In this document: positions 1 through 12,809 of the stretch, one piece after another
Layout: every line of letters begins with the position of its first letter
Numbering within the stretch: position 1 is the first letter of the stretch
Source: Druceiella hillmani
Taxonomy: Eukaryota; Arthropoda; Insecta; Lepidoptera; Hepialidae
Length of the DNA stretch: 64,000 nt
Direction: 5' to 3'
Assembly (NCBI GenBank): GCA_039881145.1
Contig: JAYKKI010000074.1
Location: 6,702,001 to 6,766,000, forward strand
The notes under the pieces: model-generated
Seen by the model: only the letters and a program-made list of their open reading frames with translations
Database searches by the model: none
What the model was told of the DNA's origin: nothing
Program-made: the position numbers and the translations under genes

Positions 1-2761
1 TCTCAGGAATTTGATGACTAACGGAGTGTATATAGATTATTACTCAATTAACTTATAGACAGCTAATATGTTGGATGATGGATATTGATGTCGATAATAA
101 ATCCGCCCACTTGCGGGAAAACCTGATCACGCAAAGTTACATTTCTTTCGTAGTCTCTTCACTTAATCTGTATGTTTAAGATCTTTATATATTCTCTTGC
201 TAGAAGTTACAATGCTATAATTTTTTCCTAATCGTCTTTAGATTGTAGGATGGTTCTTATGATCAATTAAATTTTATCATGTGCATTCTTACGACTGTAG
301 ATCTATAAGCATATTCAATTAATATTAAATTTTACTAATGGTATCATTATGTTGATACGAATGCTAGCATGTTGCACTCAGGTATTTTAAATTCTTACTT
401 TTTGCATAGGTAAGTGCCAATTTGCTCTCTGCGAGGAGTATCAATATAACTTATATTAATAAAAAGTGGAATTAGAAAAAACATTTGAGAAAATTAATAT
501 AAAATTAAATACATTTTTTTCTAAATGTTTCATTTAGCAGAACAAGTAAAACTTCAATACTAGGTTTTTCAATTGGACAAAATTAAGAATATTCTACTTC
601 AATAAACTTTGTCTGAAAAACACATTTTAAATTAATTATAATTGATTTGAAAATATAACAAAATGCTTAGCAGGTAATTTGTTTGAGTCAATACCTTGAT
701 GGGTTTATTATAAACATTAGTTTTTGCCTGTCAATGTTTTTTTATATATATGAAGACGAAGTGTGAATACAGTTTGGGTATTACTGAAAAAATTCTGGGC
801 AATAGCTATTAATTGTATAGATCGTAATAGTTTTGTACTATGAATAGTCGTGCCAGAATTTCGATGACACCTGTAATTATTTTGTATGTGATATGGAATT
901 AATTATATTTTTCTATTTCTATTTTACTCGATATTGAATTACATATTTATTTTGTAACATAAAGGGCATATTATTCATTATTAAAGGAATTGTACATATT
1001 TTTATTATTAAGTGTATATTTGGGAAATTTTACAGTTATTATTTGAGAAATGATGTGTGTGATACTAATATTGGCAACGTTTGTTGCTGCTTTTGACTTT
1101 TGTTTTAGTTGGGCTAGTGTGGTAAAAATATAATAATATGCCCTGTAATTGTACGTTTTATTTTATTGTAATGTATTTTATTCATGATTCATTTGAGGCA
1201 ATATGCTCTTTTCATATTTTACAATTTAAATTAGTTTTCATTTTTTTAAACATTGACATTAAAATAATGTATTGTCGCTTAAGTTCTGACACCGCATAAC
1301 TTAAAATAGTTAATGTTTCCAGATGGCGAACTGTCTTATTTTGTTATTATTTACCGACTGTATAGCCTTTTGTTAAGGTAGTAACTTTCGATTCTTAATC
1401 CTAGTACAGTCAGAAATTTTATGACTAACAAAGCATATGTGGATAATTACTGATTTAATTGTTAAACACAGCTACAATTATTTCTATATCAAAGTATGTC
1501 TATGTCGTAATTCCAATTTTTGGACTTACGTCATGTTGGAACTTAAGCAACGATATGTACATGATTAATATTAATGTGTTTTCTGTTATTTGGGATCAAT
1601 TAATATGTGTATGATTTTTTTGTTGACGAATTTCTTTTGTCATATTTAATGAAACGACGAAAATCGATTGTTTACTTGTATAATATGAAAAGATGGTATG
1701 TATAAGCGGTGATGCTAGATGTACAGTTTGAATGCAACTGCCTAATACGCTGTACTTGTGTAGTCATAGTTGTTTTAACTTGTGACTCTTGGTTAAATGT
1801 GAATTTTTTACAATTCAACTAACCTTTGTCATATTTTTTATATATGTAATATAAAAATAAAAAAATAAATACTTTTCTACGAATTTTGTATCTTTTCATT
1901 CCACCACATAATGAAGATGTAAATAACACATTAGTAAGAGTCGTAAAGTGAGTCTCTAAAGTAAAACTGTTGATAGTTGTCTTTTAGTGTAACTTCAATG
2001 CATTGGTATTGTATAAGGATGACATAGGCAAGTCAAAAAGCAATGGAAATTCTGTGGTGAATTTGAAATGATTGTGTGAAGAAAATGGAAGTTTGTGAAA
2101 TTAAATATAAACTAGTATGTTCCGTGTTCATCTTTCTTACAATTGAGTGACTTAGAGTCTACTGTCAAACTAAAATGTTGACATATAGTGCAACCAGTTG
2201 GATAGTATTTACATGCTGACAATTCACAGTATAATTGAAATTTACTAATATCAGTCAGGATATTTGTTATTATTGTCAGGATTTAATATTTTGGCATAAA
2301 TATTATTTTTTTGGAATATGTTTCCATACCTTTAATTCGTCTGATGCAGTACTTATTTAAACAATTTAAATGTCAAAAACGAAAAACTAATTTATCTAAT
2401 CAGTAAAAAATCAATGGAGGTTTCATTAGTGTATATGTTTTAAGTAAATTAATCAACTCTTTTTAGGGTTTATAATAAAGTTAAAGGCTAGGAAGTCTTT
2501 TAACTGCCTGTCCATTTAAATGCAGTTTCAGATTCATATAATTTTACAAATAGGTTCAGGTCTTCAGACGGAATGTTAAAATAGTATATTAATAAAAAAA
2601 ATTACATGTTCAATATAGATGACATTACTATGGAGTTGCGTCACATCCAAACATCATTCACACTGAATGTGTTAATATTCTTCCCAATACATATGTTTTT
2701 TATCCATTCAAGTAGAAAAATTCGAAAAATTATCTGAAATGAAAAAGTTTTTTCATATTTT
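1..2761. other. AT-rich DNA without recognisable gene
   Basis: No open frame of note and no transposase signature was seen on either strand. The first 1.9 kb is T-rich with many TGTA motifs and ends near a run containing several AATAAA words (about 1855-1870), so on the plus strand it could be a long 3' untranslated region of a gene lying to the left. That is a guess from composition only. Confidence 0.3.
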
Positions 2762-2903
2762 CATTTTCATATTCTCTAAATATGTATATATCTCTAAATA
2801 TATATAAATATTCATTTCATTTTCATATTCTCTAAATTTGTATATATCTCTAAATATATATAAATATTCATTTCATTTTCATATTCTCTAAATATGTATG
2901 CAT
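2762..2903. repeat. 56-bp tandem repeat, about 2.5 copies
   Basis: The phrase CATTTTCATATTC recurs at 2762, 2818 and 2874, exactly 56 bases apart, with nearly identical sequence between the copies. The unit is AT-rich and non-coding. A short open frame on the minus strand across it is a by-product of the repeat. Confidence 0.9.
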
Positions 2904-3136
2904 AAAGTGGATTAAAAAAAATTATTAATAATTGTTTAATTGTAGAAAGACATACCGAAAGTATGAGAAAATGAAATATTTTCTTAACACTTAAGGTATA
3001 AGTGAAACTGTCACGGGTATGTAAAAAACTTTTTAAGTATGAGTATAACTTGTTCACGATGATTTAGTATATAGCTAGGACCATATAATGATTTAAGCAT
3101 ATATAATATTTCTATTGAAATATACTATTTTTCACA

Positions 3137-3175
<39 letters not shown>

Positions 3176-4726
3176 TACATAAGTTACAGACTTATGTACG
3201 ACATGTTGATACACATGTACATGTCATAAGATGGTTGATTATTACTTGTAAACTAGTGGAGCCTATTTACCAGTCATAATAAGTGTCCTTTTAATTTCAT
3301 TATTTAGGTATACTACTATTGTGAATAGTTTTCCGATATTAAAAATAGCAGTTTAGCAGGTAGAGTGTGGGGAAAAGTAATCATAAGAAAAATGAACATT
3401 TTAAAGTTTAACATTTTGTGAACGGATACCTATATCGAGAAAGTGTTCATGACATACCCCCAATATTTTCGAAAGAACTTTTCAACAATGTGCTACACTA
3501 TGGGGTTTTCCAATAAAAAATATTATTCCCAATTTTACAAGTAGGGAAGGTAGCTTAAAAAATTGTTTTAAAAGATTTTATTCTATTACATTGTTGGTGT
3601 TATAAATATGTATAACTGTGCCAAATTTCAACTTTATAGGATTAATAGCCTGCAGATAAAACTGTTGGGTTATACATAGTGAAATTATAAGGAATATAGA
3701 TAGGAAATGGTGAAATTATAAGGGTTCCTAATTTGTCTATGGACCCTTGATAAGGCAGTGTAAAAGATACTAAATTTTATTTAAAAAAGTTTAAAAAAGT
3801 TATTTTAGTCAAAAATAGAGTGTTCAAAGCTTCATAGATTGTATATCATAAGTGCTCATATTAGGTTAAATCCTTAGAGTAATAATTTAATTTAATAAAA
3901 TTATGCGCTCGACGGTGTGTTCATAAAAACTACGCATAAAATGCGTAGTATCAAAGTGCAGCTGTGGGTGCCACAGAATATAAGTGTCAGTGCAATCTAA
4001 GCAGCATTGAATGCATAGATAATATACTAAATACTGATTGAATGGTCGTGTGGTTTGTATATGACAACATCGCTTAAAATTCTCACCTGCAAAAATATCA
4101 CTGGACCGCAAAAGAATGCGTAAGTACGATTACTTAATTTCATTTTCTGTTAACTATGTAATTTTAAAATATCAAAGTAAGTTATTATTAACAGAAGCGC
4201 GCCATTTTCGTTGGTGTTGTTACCTCATAAAAAAATTGTTTACCCAATTTAAAACGTCTTAATTGCTTGGTACTGAAAATGTAAAATTTAATTTGTTAAA
4301 AAATTGGGATTCGGGAGACGTCGTTGGAGAATTTGGTGTAATATTTGAAATTTCCGTTATCATATTCAATTTTAGAATACTTTACCTATTGCATATATAA
4401 TCATTGCACGTAGGATTACGAAGAAGCGCGAAAGAAACAAATGTTACATTCATTTATTTTCGCTGTCTTTAACTTCCTGAAAATGCAAACCGATATTGTT
4501 TAAAATAAGTAAAAATTATATTCCGACATTGAAATAAATCGATGCAAATGTGTATAGTACTACCGCAAGCAGATATATTTATATGCGTTAATTTCCCGGA
4601 GTTGGTGGGTAAAATTATTTTGCTGGTAACACTGTGTGCGTAGGGCAGAGCGCTAGTAGAAGGGGTATGGTGGACGGGGAGAAGATTTTGGTTTCACGGC
4701 CACGAAGATATTTGTGCGCAGAGTCC
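2904..4726. other. AT-rich DNA without recognisable gene
   Basis: Holds one TA run (3139-3171) and short unrelated open frames. The minus-strand frame at 3887-4111 (74 codons) resembles nothing I know and has no gene-like flanks. Confidence 0.35.
3139..3171. repeat. (TA)n microsatellite
   Basis: Uninterrupted TA dinucleotide run of about 33 bases. Confidence 0.97.
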
Positions 4727-5692
4727 GGACACTCCATACTAATATATTTTTTCATACAAATTCTCTGGTGTGCATCGGCTATCTCTTTCTAACACAACTA
4801 ACTTCATTGTACTGTACCTTTTCTTGACATGCCATAGACTTATGCTATTGACAAAATGCGTCTCAAAATGGCTGTTCAATCGTTTAAAATGTAAGTAGCT
4901 TCATCGAGACTTATGCTTTTTACGCTTTCTACTATTGCTTTTGTATTTTTTATTTACTTTTAACTTTGTATATATATTAATAATATATTTGTATCTGTTT
5001 TAATATTATCTGCATCTATTTTTATTCGTTCAACCCTATTTACGTAGTTGTCAAATCGTGAAATTGTGTTGTTTTCTTTTTATTATATTAATATATCTTT
5101 GTATTCGTTTTAATATTATTTCCATCCGTTTTCATTTATTTCATTTCTATTTACGTACTTTTAAAATCGTAAAATAGTTATTTTTAAAGATGTTTGCTAT
5201 GTATGTGTATAGTAAATGTTCCAAAGGATGAAAAGATGAACAGTTTGGCTAAATATTATTGTACGTCAAAACATAAAAATGTTATTTATTGCAGGTCTGA
5301 AAAACTTCGTACAAGAAACCAAGTGTGAATATATTTTGGAAGGTAAACGTAGTATACTTTCAATAAGTGTATTAACAATTAGTGATATTAAAGCATCCAT
5401 TACTTGTGTTTATTTTTAGGAATTCTTTTACTACAATTTAGGAAGCTAAGTAATTATCATATATTTATCCCTTACTTTATGAATGTCATATACTCATAAT
5501 TTAATTTTTATTTATGACTAAGGCATTTAATAAAAGAGTTTTTTTTAATTGAACTGTTTGGTGTTTTTTTCATTTTAATCCAGTCTCGTATTATGTAAAC
5601 AAAAGTGAATATAAGCACGTATGGCTAGGTCATAAATCCGATGGCACATGCCATTTCTTTCTGACAGTGTTAAAAAATTGTATGGAGTGTCC
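4727..5692. mobile_element. Putative element with terminal inverted repeats
   Basis: GGACACTCCATAC at 4727-4739 is repeated in inverse orientation near 5680-5692 (GTATGGAGTGTCC), and both ends continue inward with a T-rich stretch (ATTTTTT). This makes a 966-bp unit bounded by inverted repeats of at least 13 bases. The interior has no transposase and carries a diverged direct duplication (about 4975-5050 and 5085-5165; shared phrase TTTAATATTAT and a later TATTTACGTA). It is most likely a non-autonomous DNA transposon. The family is unknown, and I did not find a convincing target-site duplication. Confidence 0.5.
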
Positions 5693-6885
5693 CATCTATT
5701 TAGTAGATTATCTATGTTTGTGCGTATGCGCCTTCTGGATTACCTACTCTGTATTCTAAGATTAAATCCTTTATTCATATGCCACTTTTACCTTTTGTTG
5801 TAATGTTTTTTATGATTACAATTGTCATAATAAGCGACATAGTTGAATCAAAGAATTTGTATTAAACATCTGTGTAAATAACACAGGACTATTTCTTGCT
5901 ATATATATAAAAACTTATTTAACGATTATGTGATTTGAATATTTCACATTTGCAAAGGCTTATACAATTAGAATTATGAAAGGTGCGACTCGTATTTGGC
6001 CATATATTTATAAAAGTAACTTTTAAACCAAGGCGGCTCGTTCTATGGAGCGCTGGTGCGGTGAACTTCCACAAAAATTATTAAAAAAATATGATCTATG
6101 AACCACTTTTATATTTACGTATACTGGTATTTATTATTATTACTTTTAAAAGATAAGCGTAATATTTTTTTCAATCGTTATTAACTTAGCTGCGAGCGAA
6201 ACTTAAAATTCTTGGTGAGCGGTTCACACAGAAAGACGCTCCTATGAACGAAAGTGTAGTACAACGTTCGGTACTCAATTCAGTGAGAGGGAAAGAGGGC
6301 GTTCGATACTACGTGAGACAAAAGATTTGTATGATAGATTAAGCAAATTCGGAGCGGCGCTCTTAATACTTGAATCACACTGCGACGATATTATCCGACT
6401 ATATAAGTCGTGCATCTTTTTGTTTTACTCAAATTTTTACCGGTATCTTGTAAACAAAACAAATACATTTCTGCAAGTATGCCCGCGTTAATAATTATTA
6501 CAATTTGCAATTATTATCTATAATTAATAGTATTGTTGTGTTTTTAGCATTCTTGTGTGTTCAAATTGGAACAATATAATGTGAATTATGTAAAAAAACG
6601 AGAAGGCTTTAGAAATAAGACTGGAAATAAAATCAAAGGATGTGGTGAAAAAATGTGGTTCTAAAACAAAAATGTACACTCGTGTTTTTAAAAATGATTA
6701 ATACGATTAACTGTGGTTATGTGGTTGTGGAGAAATTAATAAGTTGTTTTGTTTTCCATGCCTTTGTTTGTAGATGCCGGAGTTTATTCTGCGTGGACCG
6801 ATAAAGGTGTTAATGATTGTCTCTATAAAAATTCACAATCACTTGTTAAATAAACTTCAGTTGGCGTCGATTGGTCGTGTAGACA
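5693..6885. other. AT-rich DNA without recognisable gene
   Basis: No open frame or repeat signature that I can support. The right edge runs into the degenerate hAT transposase, whose 5' limit is uncertain. Confidence 0.3.
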
Positions 6886-8284
6886 TTCGCAAATCGCTTG
6901 ATTCTTCATATCGAATCTGTTTGAGAGTTCAATGACGCGTTGATCAAAATCGATACATTTTAAGACACTTACTATATTTTGTACTGTTTTGTGGTGCATT
7001 TACGAGGACATGACGAGTCTACGGAATCCCTAAATCTTGGAATATATAGAGAATTGGTTGATTTTGTGGCAGAGCTAGATTTAGCTAAGAAACGGTAGCT
7101 CGGTTTTTAAAGGCACAATTAAATCAACTCAAAATTATATTTTAGATGCTATTTATGAAGTTTGCAAAAATGAAAGTCGGGTAGATGAAAAAACAGATTG
7201 TTCTACTATTCAACAGCTGGTGTTTATTGTAACATATGTATATGATGGTAAAATATACGAAATATTTTTAAAATTTTTGCAACCTAAAGGGCATACAGCA
7301 AATATAATAGCGGCTGAAATATTACAAGAATTAGATGCTTTGAAGAAAGAGAACAACAAATTGATAGGTCAAAGCTTTGATGGAGCATCTGTCATGAGCG
7401 GTAATGTCAAAAGTGTGCAAAAAATTATCAGAAATGCCTACCCATATGCTTTCTTTGTGCACTGTTATGCATATCAATTAAATTTTATTTTAGAAAGGTG
7501 TGCGTCAATTAATCATACAATACGGAGATTCTTTTGCAATTTACATGATTTTCCAACATTTTTAATGGGGTCATCAAACTGATCCGAAATGTTAAAAGAA
7601 ATTGTCCATCTAAAAATAGCTGCCGCCCCGCAGACGAAAACGCAATTATTATACGGGCACAGCGAAAGCTATACATGATAACTTAGAGTTCCTGAAAGAG
7701 TGTATGCAAGCTATAATGGAAACTATTACAGTGATCACAACACAGTTAATCAAGCTCAAATGCTTCTTTCATATTTTAATAATGACGACTTTTTATATTG
7801 GCTGAAATTTTTTGCAACATTTAAATATGCCTCATTGTAAAATTTTGTTCAAATGTTTACAACTTCGATCTATTGATTCGATTTAAATTATGAAAGAAAT
7901 CAGTAAATTTGAAACAATTGTAAACGAGATGCGGATTGCTATTCCACCACCTTCACCTAAGAAATGACGCCAACATGGCAGCGTGTTATGTGAAAAGAAG
8001 TTCAGTTATGAGAAAAGAAGCATGTGACGTAAAAAGAATATAGATCAAAGATCGATTTTTATTTACCATAATTTCGAAGCTAATGCTTCGAAATTATTTT
8101 ATACGGAGAAGTTCGCCGACTATAATAAGTCGTTTCCAGAGGAGGATTTTAAGAAAGTCATAAATACGTACAAGTTTCTGGCAAAAACAAAACTGAAAAA
8201 TGAGTTATCAGTCTTATATAGTAGAAAAGATTTTCACAATGCAGATGAAGTCGTTGCGTTACAGCAATATTTCATAGAATTTTA
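6886..8284 (+). pseudogene. Broken hAT transposase (ZMYM1-like type)
   Basis: Plus-strand fragments in changing frames match the hAT transposases related to vertebrate ZMYM1 and DUF4371 proteins. In order: a GHDES block near 7010 (start of the DUF4371 region); YRELVDF near 7045; a longer open piece at 7220-7582 containing IGQSFDGASVMSG (the segment with the second catalytic aspartate) and VHCYAYQLN; then scattered C-terminal codons ending LSVLYSRKDF near 8225. Stops and frameshifts separate every block. In intact relatives this enzyme cuts and pastes the element. The N-terminal zinc finger and the C-terminal dimerisation domain were not found. It belongs to the same broad group as the element at 16.4-19.0 kb but is a different lineage. 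Confidence 0.75.
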
Positions 8285-8933
<649 letters not shown>

Positions 8934-9149
8934 CATGCACTGGCTATGAGAGGTAGAGAGAAAGAAAATGTGTGCTAGCACCTCTCTCTCTTGTCCCTAC
9001 AGTAATATACGAAACGTAACTATCTCTCTCTTTCTGTCTTCACTAACTTATATCTCCCTCTCAACTTCCATTCGCCTCGCCCGATCACACTTTTCGTAAC
9101 GCTCTCATCACGCATTCACCAGCTTACTCCCCAAGTCAAGCGTGCGTAA

Positions 9150-9935
9150 AGAAGTTTTAATTCAAAAAGTGAAATTGTGTTTGTCCTTCTTTCACGCTGC
9201 AATTGAGTGATATATCGACATAATTTTTTATCTAAAAATAGCTGGCTTGTCAGGAAATGATAAAAGCTACTTTTTATGCTGGGTGACATTATTATAACGC
9301 ATAAATAACCCTAACTAATATCATAAATGCGAAAGTGAATTTATTTGTTCTTCTTTCACGTCTCGACGGAGCTAAATATTGACGTGATTTTTTGCACAGA
9401 AATAGTTGGCAGACTAGGAAATGACATAGGCTGCTTTCTAACCCTGGAAATGTTATCCTTACCAGTATTACAATTTTAGCGAATATTATAAATGCAAAAG
9501 TGTGTTTGTTTGTTCTTCTTTCACGTCACAAGGGAGCAAAGATTCGAAGTGGTTTTTTGCACAGAGGTAGTGAGCAGACCGGAAAATGATGCAGGCTACT
9601 TTTATCGCGGGAAATCTGATTCATTCGGGAAAGTTCTTATTTGAAGCAAAAAGTACCTACACGACCAAACGTATGGAATGTAGTAAAGGAATAGAGTAAT
9701 GGATTGACATTGTTTTTTGAAACGCTACCTATGCAATATAAAGTATTGAATCATGACCTTTGATTCCTAATTCAGAGGGTAATATTTTTGTTATTAGTCT
9801 CATTTGTTTTACAAAGTCACGAAAATAAAGTATTTAATTTCCTTTAATAATTCTAGGTGGCGCTGCATGTTTTAAATTCTCCCGACGAGTTTTTAACCAT
9901 AACCACGTAGGCGAAGCGGCAGGTAAAAGTTAGTA
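9150..9935 (+). repeat. Stacked RTE-type repeat monomers
   Basis: Three diverged copies, roughly 150-170 bases each, of a unit starting with a phrase like AAATGCGAAAGTG and TTTGTTCTTCTTTCACG (about 9165, 9325 and 9490). Each continues with a GGAGC-like block, GATTTTTTGCACAGA and GGAAATGA...GGCTACTTT. A block near 9900 (ACCACGTAGGCGAAGCGGC, then AAAGTTAGTA) resembles the usual 3' end of these insect repeats. Such monomers are typical of the 3' tails of RTE-like non-LTR retrotransposons and their derivatives in Lepidoptera. No coding part is present. Confidence 0.6.
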
Positions 9936-11440
9936 TTTATAGATAGAACGGGTTATTCTTTTGGATTCTTTGTATACCAACATTGAACAAATTAGTGTTA
10001 TTCTGTAACATTATATTGGTTTGAAATTTTTACAAGGCTCGTTGTGGCGTTTCATTCGTTTGCGTATATTCGAAATTGAAATCGAAACTAATAAACGCAT
10101 GGACGAAATAATTGAAATATTTTTTACATAATAACATACTGGAGCGAATAAGTTAAATGTATTAAATAATTGAATAAGGGAAAAGAAATCTAAATTAATA
10201 TTAATAATACTGAGCGATTATTAATTTGATTATCAATGAAAAACTAGAATGATTACGGCAGAGAAACTTTAATATTAAAACATATAAACGCATATAAATA
10301 TAATACATAAAATGGTAAGAAAGAATATCCAACTGCATGCAAACAATTTCAGGAATTTCCAATTTAACGGGATTTCTAAAATATACAGGAAGAATTAGTT
10401 AACAATTAAGTCCAGTAACGTAATTAAACAATTATATATGTGGGTGTATATATGTGGCTCTCACGCACGCGCACGGGCGCCCACGCGCATGCACGCACAG
10501 GCGCACGCATGCACGCGCGCACGCGCCAAAGCGAACACACACGCACACACATACGCACGTAATCACATACGCACGTAAATCAAAATTATTTTCATTAAAT
10601 TATAGAATAGAAAATGAGCATTTTTTAATTGTTTTTCTCATTTCAAAATAAGATGAATGCTTGGAATTAATCCTCTAGACTTTTCACTCTTTAAAGATGT
10701 CGGCCGGGAATCAGTTGCAAAAGATTGATTTTCATGAAATAAATATGTGTAACAGATAAAAAGTAATTTACTTGTGATGTAAATAAAGGTTTGATCTATT
10801 TTTTTACATCGAAATAGTGGTACTACATATTGCGATGATTTGTAATATACTTGGCAAAAATAGGTTTTTGTTCAAAATGTGAATGCGTCCTTAATAAGGT
10901 TTTTGTTTTTTTTATTAAATTTTTTAGAGACTTGGTTAATATAGGTATGTATATTTATTAATGTACATTCACAAATAATTTATCTCTTTCCTGTATCGGG
11001 TCATGGAGAAATTGGGTCTGTTTAAATGTCTTGCTTGCACTTTGCTTAGTATTTGCTGATTTTAGATATGTAATATTTTAAACAAACTGGAGGCCATATT
11101 TCTTAATTGATGGAAGTGATATTAAGCACAAACATATTTAGGTGCGGATTTTGATTAATTAAGAAGTTAGGTCAAATTACGTTTTTAGTTTCAAAATAGC
11201 AAGAAAATTATCTTTATAAAAATCCTCATTTCATTTCATAGCCAATGCTAGCGAGTAAGTGGAAGGCAAAACGGATTACTTGAGATAAATCAAATGTAGA
11301 AATGTAGCTAGTCTCTTATTAAAAACAATTCAAGATTAAAACTAATCAACTTTTAGTATTTTACTAGCATCTTAATGAAAATTTAATGAAATTGTAAATA
11401 ACTAAAAATATTACACTATTTTTAATAATTAAAAGTTAGC
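9936..11440. other. Non-coding DNA
   Basis: No recognised gene. The distinctive part is the alternating purine-pyrimidine stretch at about 10454-10565, listed separately. Confidence 0.35.
10454..10565. repeat. GC-rich CA/CG alternating tract
   Basis: A mixed (CA)n and (CG)n run with words such as CACGCGCATGCACGCACAGG. It is almost perfectly alternating purine and pyrimidine and sits in very AT-rich surroundings. The open frame through it (Ala/His/Thr/Arg-rich) is an artefact of the repeat. Such tracts can adopt Z-DNA. Confidence 0.85.
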
Positions 11441-11454
11441 CCGTTTTACTTTCA

Positions 11455-12000
11455 CGTCGAGGTGCTACGAACCACACATAAATGTAAAATAGACTTCAAT
11501 AAAAAGAAAATCAGTCTCTATCAACATTTTTCCACAAATATGACATCGTCGTCAGCGCCGTCTAGCACCTACTACACAAAAGAAATATGCCCACGAGCGA
11601 CATTTTGGACATTCCACTCACACTGGGCATGGTTCTTGAAAATGAGAGCAGTAAAGATACTCAATACCATCTTCGTCGGATGAGCTTGTCACTTGTATCC
11701 TTTTTCGATCTTTTTACATTCATCTTTTTTCTTGCTTTTCCTTTCTTCAACGTTTTTGCACCATCATTGCAACTAAGAGCTTTCGTAACTTTCTGAGCTT
11801 GTTTATTTTGAGACCTTACAAGATCAAAACGATTAATGACTCTATAAACGTTCTTTTTCCTCCTTTGATGCTAGTTTTTTAGTCTCTCTATCTGTTTGGA
11901 TGGCGTTATATCTTGTGGCTTAAAACTAAATTGAATGCTTGCTGTTTAATTTTGCCTATAATCTAAAATTGACGGTTGTTCAGTGTTTAATCACTTCGGC
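11455..12000 (-). pseudogene. Pogo/CENP-B-like transposase C-terminal remnant
   Basis: Read on the minus strand, a block FKPQDITPSKQIERL (near 11900) recalls the Pro-rich segment that follows the DDE domain of pogo-like (CENP-B family) transposases. A Lys-rich linker follows (about 11830-11690), then a cysteine cluster SSDEDGIEYLYC...CPKCRSWAY...CHICGK (about 11680-11540) like the PHD-like finger at the C-terminus of many insect pogo-type transposases. In-frame stops interrupt it and no catalytic core is seen nearby. This is pattern recognition, not a database match. Confidence 0.5.
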
Positions 12001-12805
12001 CGTAGTTAGATTTGGAAATCGTATGGTTTTCAGACTTCCGGTTTTCCGGTTTCAACGTTAAGGTTTTTTGTGTTCCCATATACGAACACTTTCAAATTGT
12101 CCGGTTTATTCATTACTTTCAAAAATTACACAGAAATGACAGAATAGTTATTCTCTTTACGTCTATAAATATTAACAACGCATACAAATGAAAAACCAAT
12201 CGCATACCTATCTCTCAAATCTTGTTATGTGCACGGAGGACTTACCCAGTGGAGAGCGCGTAGATGTATTATCGTTAGAATCATAACTCATTGCATAGCA
12301 GTGCGGGCGCACCGCGATAAACGCCTACACTTATTAGTCAACTTCAGGTCATTTGTTTTTTCGTAGAGAGTTTAAAAAATATGTATAACGATATTATCGA
12401 TAAAAAATATTAATTTTACTCTTCAACATTTTTATTTCAAGAAATTAAATGCGAAATAAAATGATGTTCTAAATTAAAACAGTTTTAATCAAATAATATA
12501 AGTATAAATATACCAATGTTCTATACAAAAAAAACTACTGATTCTTAAATTGAATTAATTTGGAGTATATTTTCCGTATATATTCCTTTGGATTTTTATT
12601 CTTTTTAAAAACAAATGTCATTCGAACATCTAGATATTTTTTATTAACCCATGATGCTAAATCAAACCGAAAAAAGATTCCAGAATAGCCGCTTCAAAAC
12701 AATTTGAATTATATTTTGATTTAATTGCTTTGCTACCACAATGAAACAGCGTGCGTTTGATGTATATTTCATAACGTCGACATATTTCCGTAACAGTAGA
12801 AGATA
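12001..12805. other. Non-coding DNA
   Basis: No gene or repeat that I can support. It lies between the pogo-like and P-like remnants. Confidence 0.3.
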
Positions 12806-12809
12806 CATA

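Noticed and set aside
10454..10651. Open frame rich in His, Ala, Arg and Thr
   Set aside because: Translation of a CA/CG simple repeat.
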